Shown here one piece after another: positions 8,281-15,943 of a stretch of DNA of 31,861 bases; position 1 is the first letter of the stretch; the number at the start of each line of letters is the position of its first letter. Made by a program: the position numbers and the translations under genes. The DNA lies in contig DAOTUB010000336.1 in the NCBI GenBank assembly GCA_034437455.1, positions 1 to 31,861 on the forward strand, in the 5' to 3' direction. Source of the DNA: DAOTUB01 sp034437455. GTDB taxonomy: Bacteria; Chloroflexota; Anaerolineae; B4-G1. The notes beneath the pieces were generated by a model, which saw only the letters and a program-made list of their open reading frames with translations, did no database searches and was not told where the DNA came from.

Positions 8281-10023
8281 ATGCACGTATTGAGACGGCT
8301 ATTTAGTTACTTGCGACCCTACTGGAAACCGCTGGTCGTCGTGGGTTTTCTGCTGCTGCTCTATACCGGTCTGAGCTTGCTGCCGCCCCTCTTCCAGCGA
8401 GAGATCGTGGATCAGGTGATCGGAGACCGCGATCTGTCCCACCTCGGCGTGATGATCGCCGCCCTGGTCGGCATCCACGCGCTCTTGCAGATCGTGGACT
8501 TTGGCGACATGTACATCCGCCACGCGCTGGGCGAGCGGTTTATCTTTGACCTGCGCGTGCGCATCTACGAACACTTGCAGCGGCTTTCCCTCTCCTTCTT
8601 TGAGCGCACCTCGACCGGCGAACTGATGTCGCGGGTGACGAACGACGTCAACGCGCTGGAACAGTTCGTCACCCACGGCGTGGCGCTCACGGCTGTGGAC
8701 CTGCTCCGCCTGCTGGGGGCGTCGGCGGTGCTCTTGGCGCTCGACTGGCGACTGGCGCTGGTCACGTTGCTCCCGCTGCCGATCATGGCTCCTGGCCTGC
8801 GGTACTTTAACCGGCGCGTGCGTCCCATCTACCGCAGGGTGCGCGACCGGTTGGGCGACATCAACGCCCGGCTGCAGGATAACCTGGCCGGCATCCGCGT
8901 CATCCAGGCCTTTGGGCAGGAGGAGGCGGAACTGGTGAGCTTCCGCGACACCAGCGAGTACTATTACCAGGAGCGAGTGCGAGGCGTCCGGGCCTGGTCC
9001 TCCTTCTTCCCGGCGCTGCGCTTTGTATCCACGCTGGGTGGGGTGCTGGTGCTGGGCTTTGGAGCGCGGATGGTCGTCGCCGGTCAGGTGTCGTTGGGGA
9101 CGCTGGTGGCCTTTCTCTCTTACGTCACCTCGTTCTACGATCCTCTGCGGCGGTTGACAGAGGTGGATAACGTCTTCCAGCAAGCCATCGCCGCCGGGGA
9201 GCGCATCTTTGAGCTGCTGGACGAGACCCCCGAGATCAAGGATGCGCCGGACGCGGTCGAGCTGGACGAGATCGAGGGGGACGTGGTGTTTGATGACGTT
9301 CATTTCTGCTACGGGAGTGGCGACGAGGTGCTCCACGACGTCGAGTTCCACATGGCCCCCGGCGAGGTGGTGGCGTTGGTGGGGCCCAGCGGAGCGGGCA
9401 AGACCAGCATCGCCAACCTGCTGTGCCGCTTCTACGACCCCATCCACGGTCGAATCCTGGTGGATGGCCACGATCTGCGCCGACTGCAAATCCGGGCGCT
9501 GCGCCAACACGTGGCGGTGGTGTTGCAAGACACCTTCCTGTTCAACACCACCGTGCGCGAGAATCTGCTCTACGGCGAGCCGGGCGCCAGCGAGGAGACC
9601 ATGATCGCCGCCGCGAAAACCGCCTATGCCCACGAGTTCATCGAGCAATTGCCCGAGGGGTACGACACAGAGATCGGCGAGCGCGGGGTGAAACTGAGCG
9701 GCGGGCAAAAACAGCGGTTGGCGCTGGCGCGCGCTATCCTGGCCGATCCGCGCATCCTGATCCTGGACGAGGCCACCTCGTCGGTGGACGCCGAGGCGGA
9801 ATACCTGATCCAGCAGGCGCTGGAAGAGGTGATGAAGGGGCGCACGTCGCTGGTCATCGCTCATCGCTTGAGCACGATTCGCAACGCCGACAAAATCATC
9901 GCCCTGGAGGAGGGCCGCATCCGCGAGATCGGCGATCATCATGGGTTGCTGGCCCAGGGAGGGTTGTACAGCCAGCTTTACCAGAGACAGTTGGACCTGG
10001 CAGCGGATGGGATGGAGAAGTAG
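8281..10023 (+). CDS. ABC exporter half-transporter (MsbA/LmrA-like)
   Basis: A 580-residue membrane protein with fused transmembrane and ATPase domains, expected to work as a homodimer pumping a lipid, drug or peptide outwards. The N-terminal ~320 residues hold the six-helix export domain (first helix PLVVVGFLLLLYTGLSLL near 18-35). The nucleotide-binding domain has Walker A GPSGAGKT near 368-376, Q-loop LQDTFLFN, signature LSGGQ from 472, Walker B ILILDEA with Asp496-Glu497, and switch His528 (IAHRLST). All catalytic residues are present and length is typical. The ATG at 8281 follows GGAG by about 11 bases. No partner half-transporter is adjacent. The substrate cannot be inferred; neither the upstream operon nor the downstream pilus genes point clearly to one. 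Confidence 0.93.
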   Translation: MHVLRRLFSYLRPYWKPLVVVGFLLLLYTGLSLLPPLFQREIVDQVIGDRDLSHLGVMIAALVGIHALLQIVDFGDMYIRHALGERFIFDLRVRIYEHLQRLSLSFFERTSTGELMSRVTNDVNALEQFVTHGVALTAVDLLRLLGASAVLLALDWRLALVTLLPLPIMAPGLRYFNRRVRPIYRRVRDRLGDINARLQDNLAGIRVIQAFGQEEAELVSFRDTSEYYYQERVRGVRAWSSFFPALRFVSTLGGVLVLGFGARMVVAGQVSLGTLVAFLSYVTSFYDPLRRLTEVDNVFQQAIAAGERIFELLDETPEIKDAPDAVELDEIEGDVVFDDVHFCYGSGDEVLHDVEFHMAPGEVVALVGPSGAGKTSIANLLCRFYDPIHGRILVDGHDLRRLQIRALRQHVAVVLQDTFLFNTTVRENLLYGEPGASEETMIAAAKTAYAHEFIEQLPEGYDTEIGERGVKLSGGQKQRLALARAILADPRILILDEATSSVDAEAEYLIQQALEEVMKGRTSLVIAHRLSTIRNADKIIALEEGRIREIGDHHGLLAQGGLYSQLYQRQLDLAADGMEK

Positions 10024-10053
10024 ATTAGAAGAATGGCCTTCTTGTTCATAGTG

Positions 10054-10062
10054 TGGTATACT
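10054..10062 (+). promoter_or_regulatory. Extended -10 promoter before response regulator gene
   Basis: TGGTATACT (10054-10062) is a TGn-extended -10 box 42 bases before the regulator ATG. No convincing -35 sits 17 bases upstream (TGGCCT), which is acceptable for extended -10 promoters. It would start transcription of the regulator-kinase pair independently of the ABC transporter gene. Confidence 0.45.
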
Positions 10063-10103
10063 AGTATGAGGGCGGAAGGTACACGCGGGGAGGGAAAACA
10101 AGT

Positions 10104-10841
10104 ATGGCGGACAAGATTGCAGTCATGATCGTGGACGACCATCCGGTCTTTCGCCAAGGGTTGAAAAATATCCTGGTCGTGCAACGAGACCTGAACGTCG
10201 TCGGAGAGGCAGCCGACGGCGGCGAGGCAGTCGAACAAGTACAGGAATTGCTTCCAGACGTGGTGATCATGGATATTAACCTGCCAACTCTCAATGGCCT
10301 GCAAGCCACACGCGCACTCAAAGAAAACTGTCCCCAGGTTAACGTGATCATGCTCACTGCTTATGACGATGAAGAGCAGATCTATCACTCGATTCAGGCT
10401 GGGGCGTCTGCTTACCACTCCAAGGACGTCAAACCTGAGCGGCTGATGGAAGTGATCCGACACGTGAGCCAGGGACAGTACGTCATTGACGACGTGGTGA
10501 TGGATGAGGATGACGTGGGTGACTGGCTTTTGGAAAAATTTCAACGCTTTGGTGGAGGCGTGTTCGAAGAAGGAGAACAGTATCTCTCGCCGCTCACTTC
10601 CCGCGAGATGGAGATCCTGGAATTGGTTGTCCAGGGGATGAGCAATCGGGAGATCGCCTTCGATCTGAAAATCAGCCATCAGACGGTCAAAAATCATATG
10701 ACGGCCATCCTGAGAAAATTGGGAGTAGCGGGCCGAACGGAGGCGGCGGTTTACGCCCTTCGACGCGGCTGGGTGCCATTGCGAGAACGAAAGGAATGGA
10801 GCACAATGGACAGCTCTTCAGACGAGGAAGGGAGTGAATAG
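10104..10841 (+). CDS. NarL/DegU-family response regulator (REC + LuxR HTH)
   Basis: A 245-residue two-component regulator. The receiver domain (about 4-120) has the acidic pair Asp11-Asp12 in IVDDHPVF, phospho-acceptor Asp57 (IMDINLP), Thr85 (MLTAYDD) and Lys107. The LuxR-type DNA-binding domain (about 162-225) reads LTSREMEILELVVQGMSN, then the recognition helix SHQTVKNHMTAILRKLGV. A roughly 40-residue acidic linker joins the domains. GGGAGGGAAAACAAGT precedes the ATG. The kinase gene starts one base after its stop, so the two form a pair. Placed immediately before the pilus locus, it probably regulates pilin or its own operon. The last ~15 residues are an acidic tail of unknown meaning. 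Confidence 0.93.
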   Translation: MADKIAVMIVDDHPVFRQGLKNILVVQRDLNVVGEAADGGEAVEQVQELLPDVVIMDINLPTLNGLQATRALKENCPQVNVIMLTAYDDEEQIYHSIQAGASAYHSKDVKPERLMEVIRHVSQGQYVIDDVVMDEDDVGDWLLEKFQRFGGGVFEEGEQYLSPLTSREMEILELVVQGMSNREIAFDLKISHQTVKNHMTAILRKLGVAGRTEAAVYALRRGWVPLRERKEWSTMDSSSDEEGSE

Positions 10842-10842
10842 A

Positions 10843-11907
10843 ATGGCTGCTTCAACCGGAACGGATATCACATCGTTTGAGCAATTCCTGGTGACGTGCA
10901 GCGAGGAACAAGAGCAGGCACAGCGCGGGTTGAAAGAACTGGACTTGTTAATCCAACAAACGACCGGCGAGGTGAAGCGTCTGGCGCAGCGCAACACCCA
11001 GGCCACCAACCGATTACGGCAAGTCGAAGCGTCGCTAAACACCATGTCTCGCAAAGACATCCAAGAGACGTATGCAGCGGTGATGGACACGCAGCAACGG
11101 CTCTTTACCATGCGGGGGCAGTTGGAAAAGTTGCAGAGCGATCAACAGAACATGCAGCGTTACCTGGATTTGCTCAATACCATCATCGAGGCCACCGAGC
11201 AAACCCAAGTTGGGGCCGAAGCCTCGGAGGAGGTGGAATCTACGCAGCAACCCGTCGTCCGAATTATCGAGGCTCAAGAACGGGAACGCCATCGGCTTAG
11301 CCGGCAGATTCACGATGGACCGGCTCAATCGCTGACCAATCTCGTCCTCCAGGCCGAGATCTGCGAACGGCTTTTCGACGTCGACGCTGAGCGAGCACGG
11401 ACCGAACTGACCAATCTGAAAGAGGCCGTGACGTCGACCTTCAAAAAAGTCAGGGGGTTTATCATGACCCTGCGCCCAATGATGCTCGACGATCTGGGAT
11501 TGGTGCCTACGCTGCGACGTTACGTGGAGAGTTTCGCCGAGAACAGCGGCGTGCTCGCCCACCTGACAGTGACCGGCAAAGAACGACGGGTGGCGTCGTA
11601 CAAAGAGGTGACCACTTTCCGGATCATTCAGGAATTGCTCAACAATGCGCACGAGCATAGCCACGCCAACAGCGTTCAAGTCAACCTGGATATGGGAGAC
11701 GATCTCATCCGCGCATCGGTCGAGGACGATGGCAAGGGGTTTGAGCTTACCGAGGCGCTTACCTCGCCAGAGGCGGAGCAACTGGGCCTGGCGACGATGC
11801 GCGAGCGGGTAGAGATGCTGGGCGGGCAGATGCACGTGGATAGCGATCTGGGCCAGGGAACCAAGGTTGATTTCGAACTGCCTGTTTCTGCTGACGAACA
11901 GAATTAG
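10843..11907 (+). CDS. DegS-type soluble sensor histidine kinase
   Basis: A 354-residue kinase of the HisKA_3 class, with no membrane segment. Residues about 10-120 form a long coiled coil (DegS-like sensor region). The dimerisation/phospho-acceptor helix has His157 in QIHDGPAQ; Asp158 and Gln162 form the HDxxxQ phosphatase motif of this class. The ATPase domain shows the N-box (ELLNNAHEHS), DDGKGFEL and the end motif LGLATMRERVEMLGG. The ATG at 10843 is preferred over the GTG at 10834 because GGAAGGGAGTG lies just before it and it avoids overlap with the regulator. As in DegS, input is probably cytoplasmic, by protein contact or a soluble signal. Its partner is the adjacent regulator; the CpaE receiver at 22418 is a possible second target. 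Confidence 0.92.
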   Translation: MAASTGTDITSFEQFLVTCSEEQEQAQRGLKELDLLIQQTTGEVKRLAQRNTQATNRLRQVEASLNTMSRKDIQETYAAVMDTQQRLFTMRGQLEKLQSDQQNMQRYLDLLNTIIEATEQTQVGAEASEEVESTQQPVVRIIEAQERERHRLSRQIHDGPAQSLTNLVLQAEICERLFDVDAERARTELTNLKEAVTSTFKKVRGFIMTLRPMMLDDLGLVPTLRRYVESFAENSGVLAHLTVTGKERRVASYKEVTTFRIIQELLNNAHEHSHANSVQVNLDMGDDLIRASVEDDGKGFELTEALTSPEAEQLGLATMRERVEMLGGQMHVDSDLGQGTKVDFELPVSADEQN

Positions 11908-11921
11908 TACAAAGCTCCTAT

Positions 11922-11949
11922 TTGTTGTTTGAACGTACCATGTTATAAT
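11922..11949 (+). promoter_or_regulatory. Sigma-70-type promoter of the pilin gene
   Basis: TTGTTG (11922-11927), a 16-base spacer and TATAAT (11944-11949), with TG at 11941-11942 making an extended -10 (TGTTATAAT). This is one of the best promoters in the window. Transcription would start near 11956, giving a leader of about 110 bases before the pilin ATG. Confidence 0.75.
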
Positions 11950-11956
11950 ACATCTA

Positions 11957-12060
11957 GATCCCTCAAACTTCAATAAGACTCAGTCTGATTTTCATTCATA
12001 GGATGCTGTACATGAGGGATCCGATAAGTCCCATAATCCCATTGAAAAAGGAGGTGAGGT
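11957..12060 (+). promoter_or_regulatory. Structured 5' leader of the pilin mRNA
   Basis: GATCCCTCA (11957-11965), right at the predicted transcript start, is perfectly complementary to TGAGGGATC (12013-12021). The same right arm (GGGAT, 12016-12020) can instead pair with ATCCC (12036-12040), and CCTCA of the left arm can pair with TGAGG (12055-12059), which overlaps the end of the AAGGAGGTGA ribosome site (12048-12057). These pairings exclude one another, as in switch-like leaders. It does not match any riboswitch class I know; a protein-bound or temperature-sensitive leader is equally possible. Confidence 0.4.
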
Positions 12061-12064
12061 GCAG

Positions 12065-12226
12065 ATGTTGTTTTTACCACGTGAAGAAGGGCAGGGCATG
12101 GTCGAATATGCGTTAATTCTTGTTCTGGTGGCCATTGTGGTGATCGTGATCTTGACGTTGCTTGGCCCGCAGATTGGCAATGTCTTTAGCTCGATTGTTT
12201 CTGCAATGAGCGCTCCAACAGGATAA
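12065..12226 (+). CDS. flp: Flp/Fap-type major pilin (Tad pilus)
   Basis: A 53-residue prepilin, the likely main subunit of the Tad pilus. It begins MLFLPREEGQGMVEYALI: a short charged leader, then Gly9|Gln10 as the expected cleavage site for a prepilin peptidase, Glu14 at mature position +5 and Tyr at +6, all classic for Flp pilins. Residues 16-33 form the hydrophobic helix (ALILVLVAIVVIVILTLL), and the tail is short and polar (PQIGNVFSSIVSAMSAPTG). An excellent AAGGAGGTGA site ends about 7-10 bases before the ATG. It has its own strong promoter and is followed by a terminator-like hairpin at 12294, so it can be expressed at a much higher level than the assembly genes, as a major subunit needs to be. 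The processing peptidase is not in this window. Confidence 0.92.
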   Translation: MLFLPREEGQGMVEYALILVLVAIVVIVILTLLGPQIGNVFSSIVSAMSAPTG

Positions 12227-12293
12227 AGCATAACTGTCCACATACTCACTGAACCGTTGCAGTAGCAGTATGTATGACACACAGTCGAACAGA

Positions 12294-12318
12294 GCCTCGC
12301 TACGTGCGGGGCTTTGTT
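12294..12318 (+). terminator. Likely intrinsic terminator after the pilin gene
   Basis: GCCTCGC (12294-12300), loop TACGT, GCGGGGC (12306-12312; one G-T pair), then TTTGTT. A GC-rich 7-base stem followed by a T-rich stretch 68 bases after the pilin stop suits termination of a short, abundant pilin transcript. Confidence 0.7.
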
Positions 12319-12574
12319 CATACTGGGGCAGTACAAGCTCTTTTGACTGAGATGAATCTATTGGAGTTTGGCAGAAACCTGGTTTTTTATCACACGCTGT
12401 CATTCCACCCAACGCTTTTTCTCCACCTGAGACTCCAAAGACCAGGTTTCAAGTCTCTCTCCTCACAACGTTGAATGAAAAACAGGTCAGTCCGGATTTT
12501 TACCGTTATGATGCTACATCGTCGTAGCGACGCCTGATTGTTGGCCTGGTTATGTGGGTGGTTAAGGGAGAACG
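12319..12574. other. Non-coding spacer between pilin and giant TadE-like gene
   Basis: No convincing gene. AAACCTGGT (12375-12383, followed by a run of six Ts) and ACCAGGTTT (12441-12449) form a 9-base inverted repeat with a 57-base loop; similar AGAAACC-GGTTT repeats are, from memory, widespread between genes in some cyanobacteria and Chloroflexota. TATGAT at 12507-12512 could be a -10 box for the next gene, but no -35 is apparent. Confidence 0.4.
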
Positions 12575-15500
12575 ATGATGGACAAACGAAGAGGACAAGC
12601 CATGGTGGAGTTTGCGTTGATCTTTCCGATCCTGGTATTCTTGATCTTTGGAATCATCGAGGGCGCGTTGATCATGCAAGGACATCTGGCCGTGCAGCAC
12701 GGCGCGCGAGAGGCCGCGCGTTTCGCCACTACGAACCAGCCGATCCAGGGAGCCTGTATGGATAGAGACCACGACAGCCAGATCGAGGACGGCTTTGGCG
12801 AGGGGGACCCCGATGATCTGGCCGAGTATCCTTACTGCCCCAGGAACCACGCGGCGGACCCTTCCGAGTCAGACGAACACTATTACAGGCGGCGCGTGGA
12901 GCTTATCAAACTGGAGGCTCAGAAGGCTTCGGTTGGGCTGCGTGCCATCAAAGGCGGCCAGCAGACGGATCCCGGCTACTTTGGCATCGGGGTGTGGGGA
13001 TACCCTTACGTGGGAAAACTCCGGGGAAAAGAGTTCATCTGTGACGACAAGAGAATGAGTGAAACATGGGACGCCGAGGACAACCCTTATGCTTGCAAAA
13101 GTTTCCCTGGCCTGAAAGGATTGCCGGTGCTGGTCGTGATCCGGCATAACGTGGACATCATAGACCCTCTCTTCAGCGCTCTGGTCGATTACGTTCCCGT
13201 AGAAGGCCAGGCGCAGATGATCAACGAAGGCGTCCAGGGAGAAAAAGGCGATCTCATTCCCTCCTTTCCCACGAGCCCCGATCCGAGCTGGATCGAGCCG
13301 ATCACCGATACAAAACCGCCGATAGTAGACCCGACGGCAACGCCGGTCTTTACGACGCCAAAGGAATATTTCCTTGATCTATCTCCAGAGATTTCACAAA
13401 ACGATCTGGCAGAGGCAGACCGTTCTCACGTGTTCATCGCGACGGTGACGGATGAAGAAGAAAAAACGTGGTCGGGGATACCGGTGAAATTCCGCACCAA
13501 CGAGGGGGGGTTCAGCTATTCCGGGACAGGCCCCCGGGACGCCAAGGTGACGACCGATGAGGCGGGCGAGGCAGCGGTCACACTGTACGGAAAACGGCCC
13601 GATACGACGGCGCAACTGGAGGCCTGGCTGGATTACAACGGCGACGGCGACTGGAACGCCGGCGAACCCGGCGACCGGGCGACCAAAAATTGGGTGGCTA
13701 CCGGGCCGTACATCACCGTCGAACCCGGCCACAAGGTCATTCCCGAGCAAAAGATAACGATTGACGTGATGGATCATCCGATCACCGATACCTACAGCTT
13801 GCTGTGGTGCTATGACTCGGGCGGCATCACCGATACCTCGACCATCGTGCAGGACCCGGTCACGGTGGACGCGGGAGGGGATGCAACCGGCCTGGAGTTC
13901 ACCATCCCGGAAGACGGCAAGGGGCTGTATTACCTGGAGACCCACGCCAGCGGCAGCGGCGTCGAGGACTGTGGCCCCAATGGCCGGATCGCCTATACCG
14001 ACGTCACCATCGTGAATACTCCGCCGGACCTCAAAATCTCGATCGATCCCCCTGCGACGGTTTGTCCAGAGACCACCTTCGTCCTGCCGGCCGCCATCAT
14101 AAATGCTTCTGAGGGCGGCACCGAGGATGCCTTCGACGTCGACTTTTACCTGAACCCTGCCAGCTCGCCTCCAGAGAATCCGCTCGGGGTGACGAAGCAG
14201 TGGGTGACCGGCATCGGTTCTAACCAAACCAAGGCGATGACCACGGTGATGTGGTTAGACTCCCCCGGCGAGCACGTCCTGTGGGGGCGCGTGGATACGT
14301 CTAACCACATCGAGGAGCTGGAACCAGATGGTGAAAGCAATAACACCTACTCCGTCACGCTCACCACCGACCCTGCCAGCGCCAGCCGCCCGACTGACGA
14401 CACATCCTTGAGCGGCGGCGACGGCGACGGCTTTGAGCGCAACCCCGGCAGCGCCTACGTCGATGGCGGCGGCTTTGCCAAGAGCATGAACACTGGACCC
14501 GGCGATCCAGATCGGCACGAATACTCTGACTTTGACTTTGACATCCCGGAAACCATCGACGTTCAGGACATGGAGGTGCGGCTGGACTGGTGGCTGGATG
14601 GCGACGGCGGCGATAACCGAATTGGCGTTCAGCTTTTCTGCGACGGCGGCTGGACGTCGGTTCAGTGGACCAGCAATGAGCCTACCGCAGAAAACACCGT
14701 CATCCTTGATGGTTGGGACAGGACGTGCGTCCGCGACGATCTGAACAACGGGAACTTTCGCGTCCGATTGAGCCTTGATTCATCCGAGGACGACAGGGAT
14801 TTCTTCCTGGATTGGGTTGCCGTGCGGGTGATTGGCTCGTCTGATTTCGGTTGCGATGAGTGGCCCGAAAGCTCTCCCTGGATCGACGACAGCAAGCCGC
14901 CGGGTCTCGAAGAGTGCTATCAACTGCTCGATTTTGGAGACTTTGAAGGCGACCCCAGTCCCTGGCCAGAATACTGGTACGATCACTGGAACTCGGAAGA
15001 CACCGTTCTTGTATACAAGAACAGTCTGGCCTTGCGGCTGTTCGCTTCGTATTCGCTCGAGCCTTGCACGCTTTTCCACCCCTACCTGTATCAAAAGTTA
15101 GAGGTTCCAGACGAGATCTATGCCACAGGGACGATGACGACGACCATGCACGTGCGAGGGGAATACGCGGTAGACGGCTCCGCCGAAGGAAGCTCTTGCA
15201 GCGCTCCTGGCCCTGAAGAGGATGACGTGCTGTCCTTGCAGATGAGGGACGGCAGCGGCAATCCCATTCCGGGCACTGACGTACAGCTCGCCGATGGGTT
15301 TGAAGTGCTCGGCTGGACATCCTTTGAGAAGGACATGACCAGCCGGGTCAACCTGCCGGAGCGCGCCGGCCAGGAGATGGAAGTCTACCTGGCAGCCACG
15401 GCGGATGGAGATGATCTCAATCCTTATGCCGACGCGGGCACGTGGTTCTACCTGGACAACATCGAATGCGAGGTGTGCACTGAATGGCCCATCCCCGAAT

Positions 15501-15805
15501 ATGTCCCCGGCAAAGCCTCCATCGGTGGCAGGGTGCTGGGAGACTTTGCAGCTCAACTGGGCATCGACGTGTGGGCCTACGGCCAGACTTTGGAAGGAGG
15601 CGGGGCGACCTACCACACTGTCACGCTTCAGGACGGTTCCTATCGTTTCTACAATATTGAGCCGGGCATCTATACCATTGACGCCCAAATATGGCTCGAC
15701 CCCATGACGCCTCGTTTTGGCACGAGGACGGTGACGGCCAACGCTTGCAACTTTAACAACGAGGGCGAGTGCAACTTTGAAGTGAACCTGCTCCTATGGT
15801 GGTAA
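12575..15805 (+). CDS. Giant TadE-like pilus protein with adhesin-type modules
   Basis: A 1076-residue protein, about five to seven times longer than ordinary TadE. Residues 5-50 are a TadE signature: RRGQAMVEFALIFPILVFLI, then a helix to HGAREAARFAT. After an export-facing linker come recognisable beta-rich modules: an invasin/Big-like domain (about 266-373; GIPVKFRTNEGGF, DEAGEAAVTLYG), a CARDB-like domain (about 482-593; VWLD/HVLWGRVDTSNHIEELEPD pattern), a beta-sandwich (about 610-754; DFFLDWVAVRVIG), a jelly-roll resembling carbohydrate-binding modules (about 786-970; DFGDFEGDPSPWPEYW, TWFYLDNIEC), and a C-terminal carboxypeptidase-regulatory-like domain (about 978-1076; GGRVLGD, QDGSYRFYNIEPGIYTID). 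GGGAG lies before the ATG. It is inferred to be a pilus-associated adhesin. Domain names are from pattern memory, not a search. Confidence 0.8.
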   Translation: MMDKRRGQAMVEFALIFPILVFLIFGIIEGALIMQGHLAVQHGAREAARFATTNQPIQGACMDRDHDSQIEDGFGEGDPDDLAEYPYCPRNHAADPSESDEHYYRRRVELIKLEAQKASVGLRAIKGGQQTDPGYFGIGVWGYPYVGKLRGKEFICDDKRMSETWDAEDNPYACKSFPGLKGLPVLVVIRHNVDIIDPLFSALVDYVPVEGQAQMINEGVQGEKGDLIPSFPTSPDPSWIEPITDTKPPIVDPTATPVFTTPKEYFLDLSPEISQNDLAEADRSHVFIATVTDEEEKTWSGIPVKFRTNEGGFSYSGTGPRDAKVTTDEAGEAAVTLYGKRPDTTAQLEAWLDYNGDGDWNAGEPGDRATKNWVATGPYITVEPGHKVIPEQKITIDVMDHPITDTYSLLWCYDSGGITDTSTIVQDPVTVDAGGDATGLEFTIPEDGKGLYYLETHASGSGVEDCGPNGRIAYTDVTIVNTPPDLKISIDPPATVCPETTFVLPAAIINASEGGTEDAFDVDFYLNPASSPPENPLGVTKQWVTGIGSNQTKAMTTVMWLDSPGEHVLWGRVDTSNHIEELEPDGESNNTYSVTLTTDPASASRPTDDTSLSGGDGDGFERNPGSAYVDGGGFAKSMNTGPGDPDRHEYSDFDFDIPETIDVQDMEVRLDWWLDGDGGDNRIGVQLFCDGGWTSVQWTSNEPTAENTVILDGWDRTCVRDDLNNGNFRVRLSLDSSEDDRDFFLDWVAVRVIGSSDFGCDEWPESSPWIDDSKPPGLEECYQLLDFGDFEGDPSPWPEYWYDHWNSEDTVLVYKNSLALRLFASYSLEPCTLFHPYLYQKLEVPDEIYATGTMTTTMHVRGEYAVDGSAEGSSCSAPGPEEDDVLSLQMRDGSGNPIPGTDVQLADGFEVLGWTSFEKDMTSRVNLPERAGQEMEVYLAATADGDDLNPYADAGTWFYLDNIECEVCTEWPIPEYVPGKASIGGRVLGDFAAQLGIDVWAYGQTLEGGGATYHTVTLQDGSYRFYNIEPGIYTIDAQIWLDPMTPRFGTRTVTANACNFNNEGECNFEVNLLLWW

Positions 15806-15828
15806 GCGATATGGATTTGGGTACTGGG

Positions 15829-15896
15829 GCAGCGGATGAACAGCGGATATGTGGATATGGACCAGGCCATCCGCTTACCCGTTTCTCATCCGCTGC
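15829..15896. repeat. Nested inverted repeat after the giant TadE-like gene
   Basis: GCAGCGGATGA (15829-15839) is perfectly complementary to TCATCCGCTGC (15886-15896), and inside them AGCGGAT (15842-15848) is complementary to ATCCGCT (15869-15875). Each arm is thus a direct duplication of the CAGCGGAT word. The structure lacks a T-run. It may stabilise the upstream mRNA end, attenuate read-through, or be a small palindromic repeat element. Confidence 0.65.
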
Positions 15897-15943
15897 GCCA
15901 ACTGACAAAATGACGAACAGATGCCAATAACGGAGGTGCGACG

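Noticed and set aside
10025..10045. Short AAGAA/TTCTT hairpin after the ABC transporter gene as a terminator
   Set aside because: Only a 5-base AT-rich stem without a T-run; too weak to call.
8299..10101. Minus-strand ORF of 600 codons opposite the ABC transporter
   Set aside because: Antisense shadow; the plus strand has every ABC motif in order.
11957..12060. Cyclic di-GMP riboswitch before the pilin gene
   Set aside because: The conserved GEMM core sequences are absent; only unusual alternative pairing is present.
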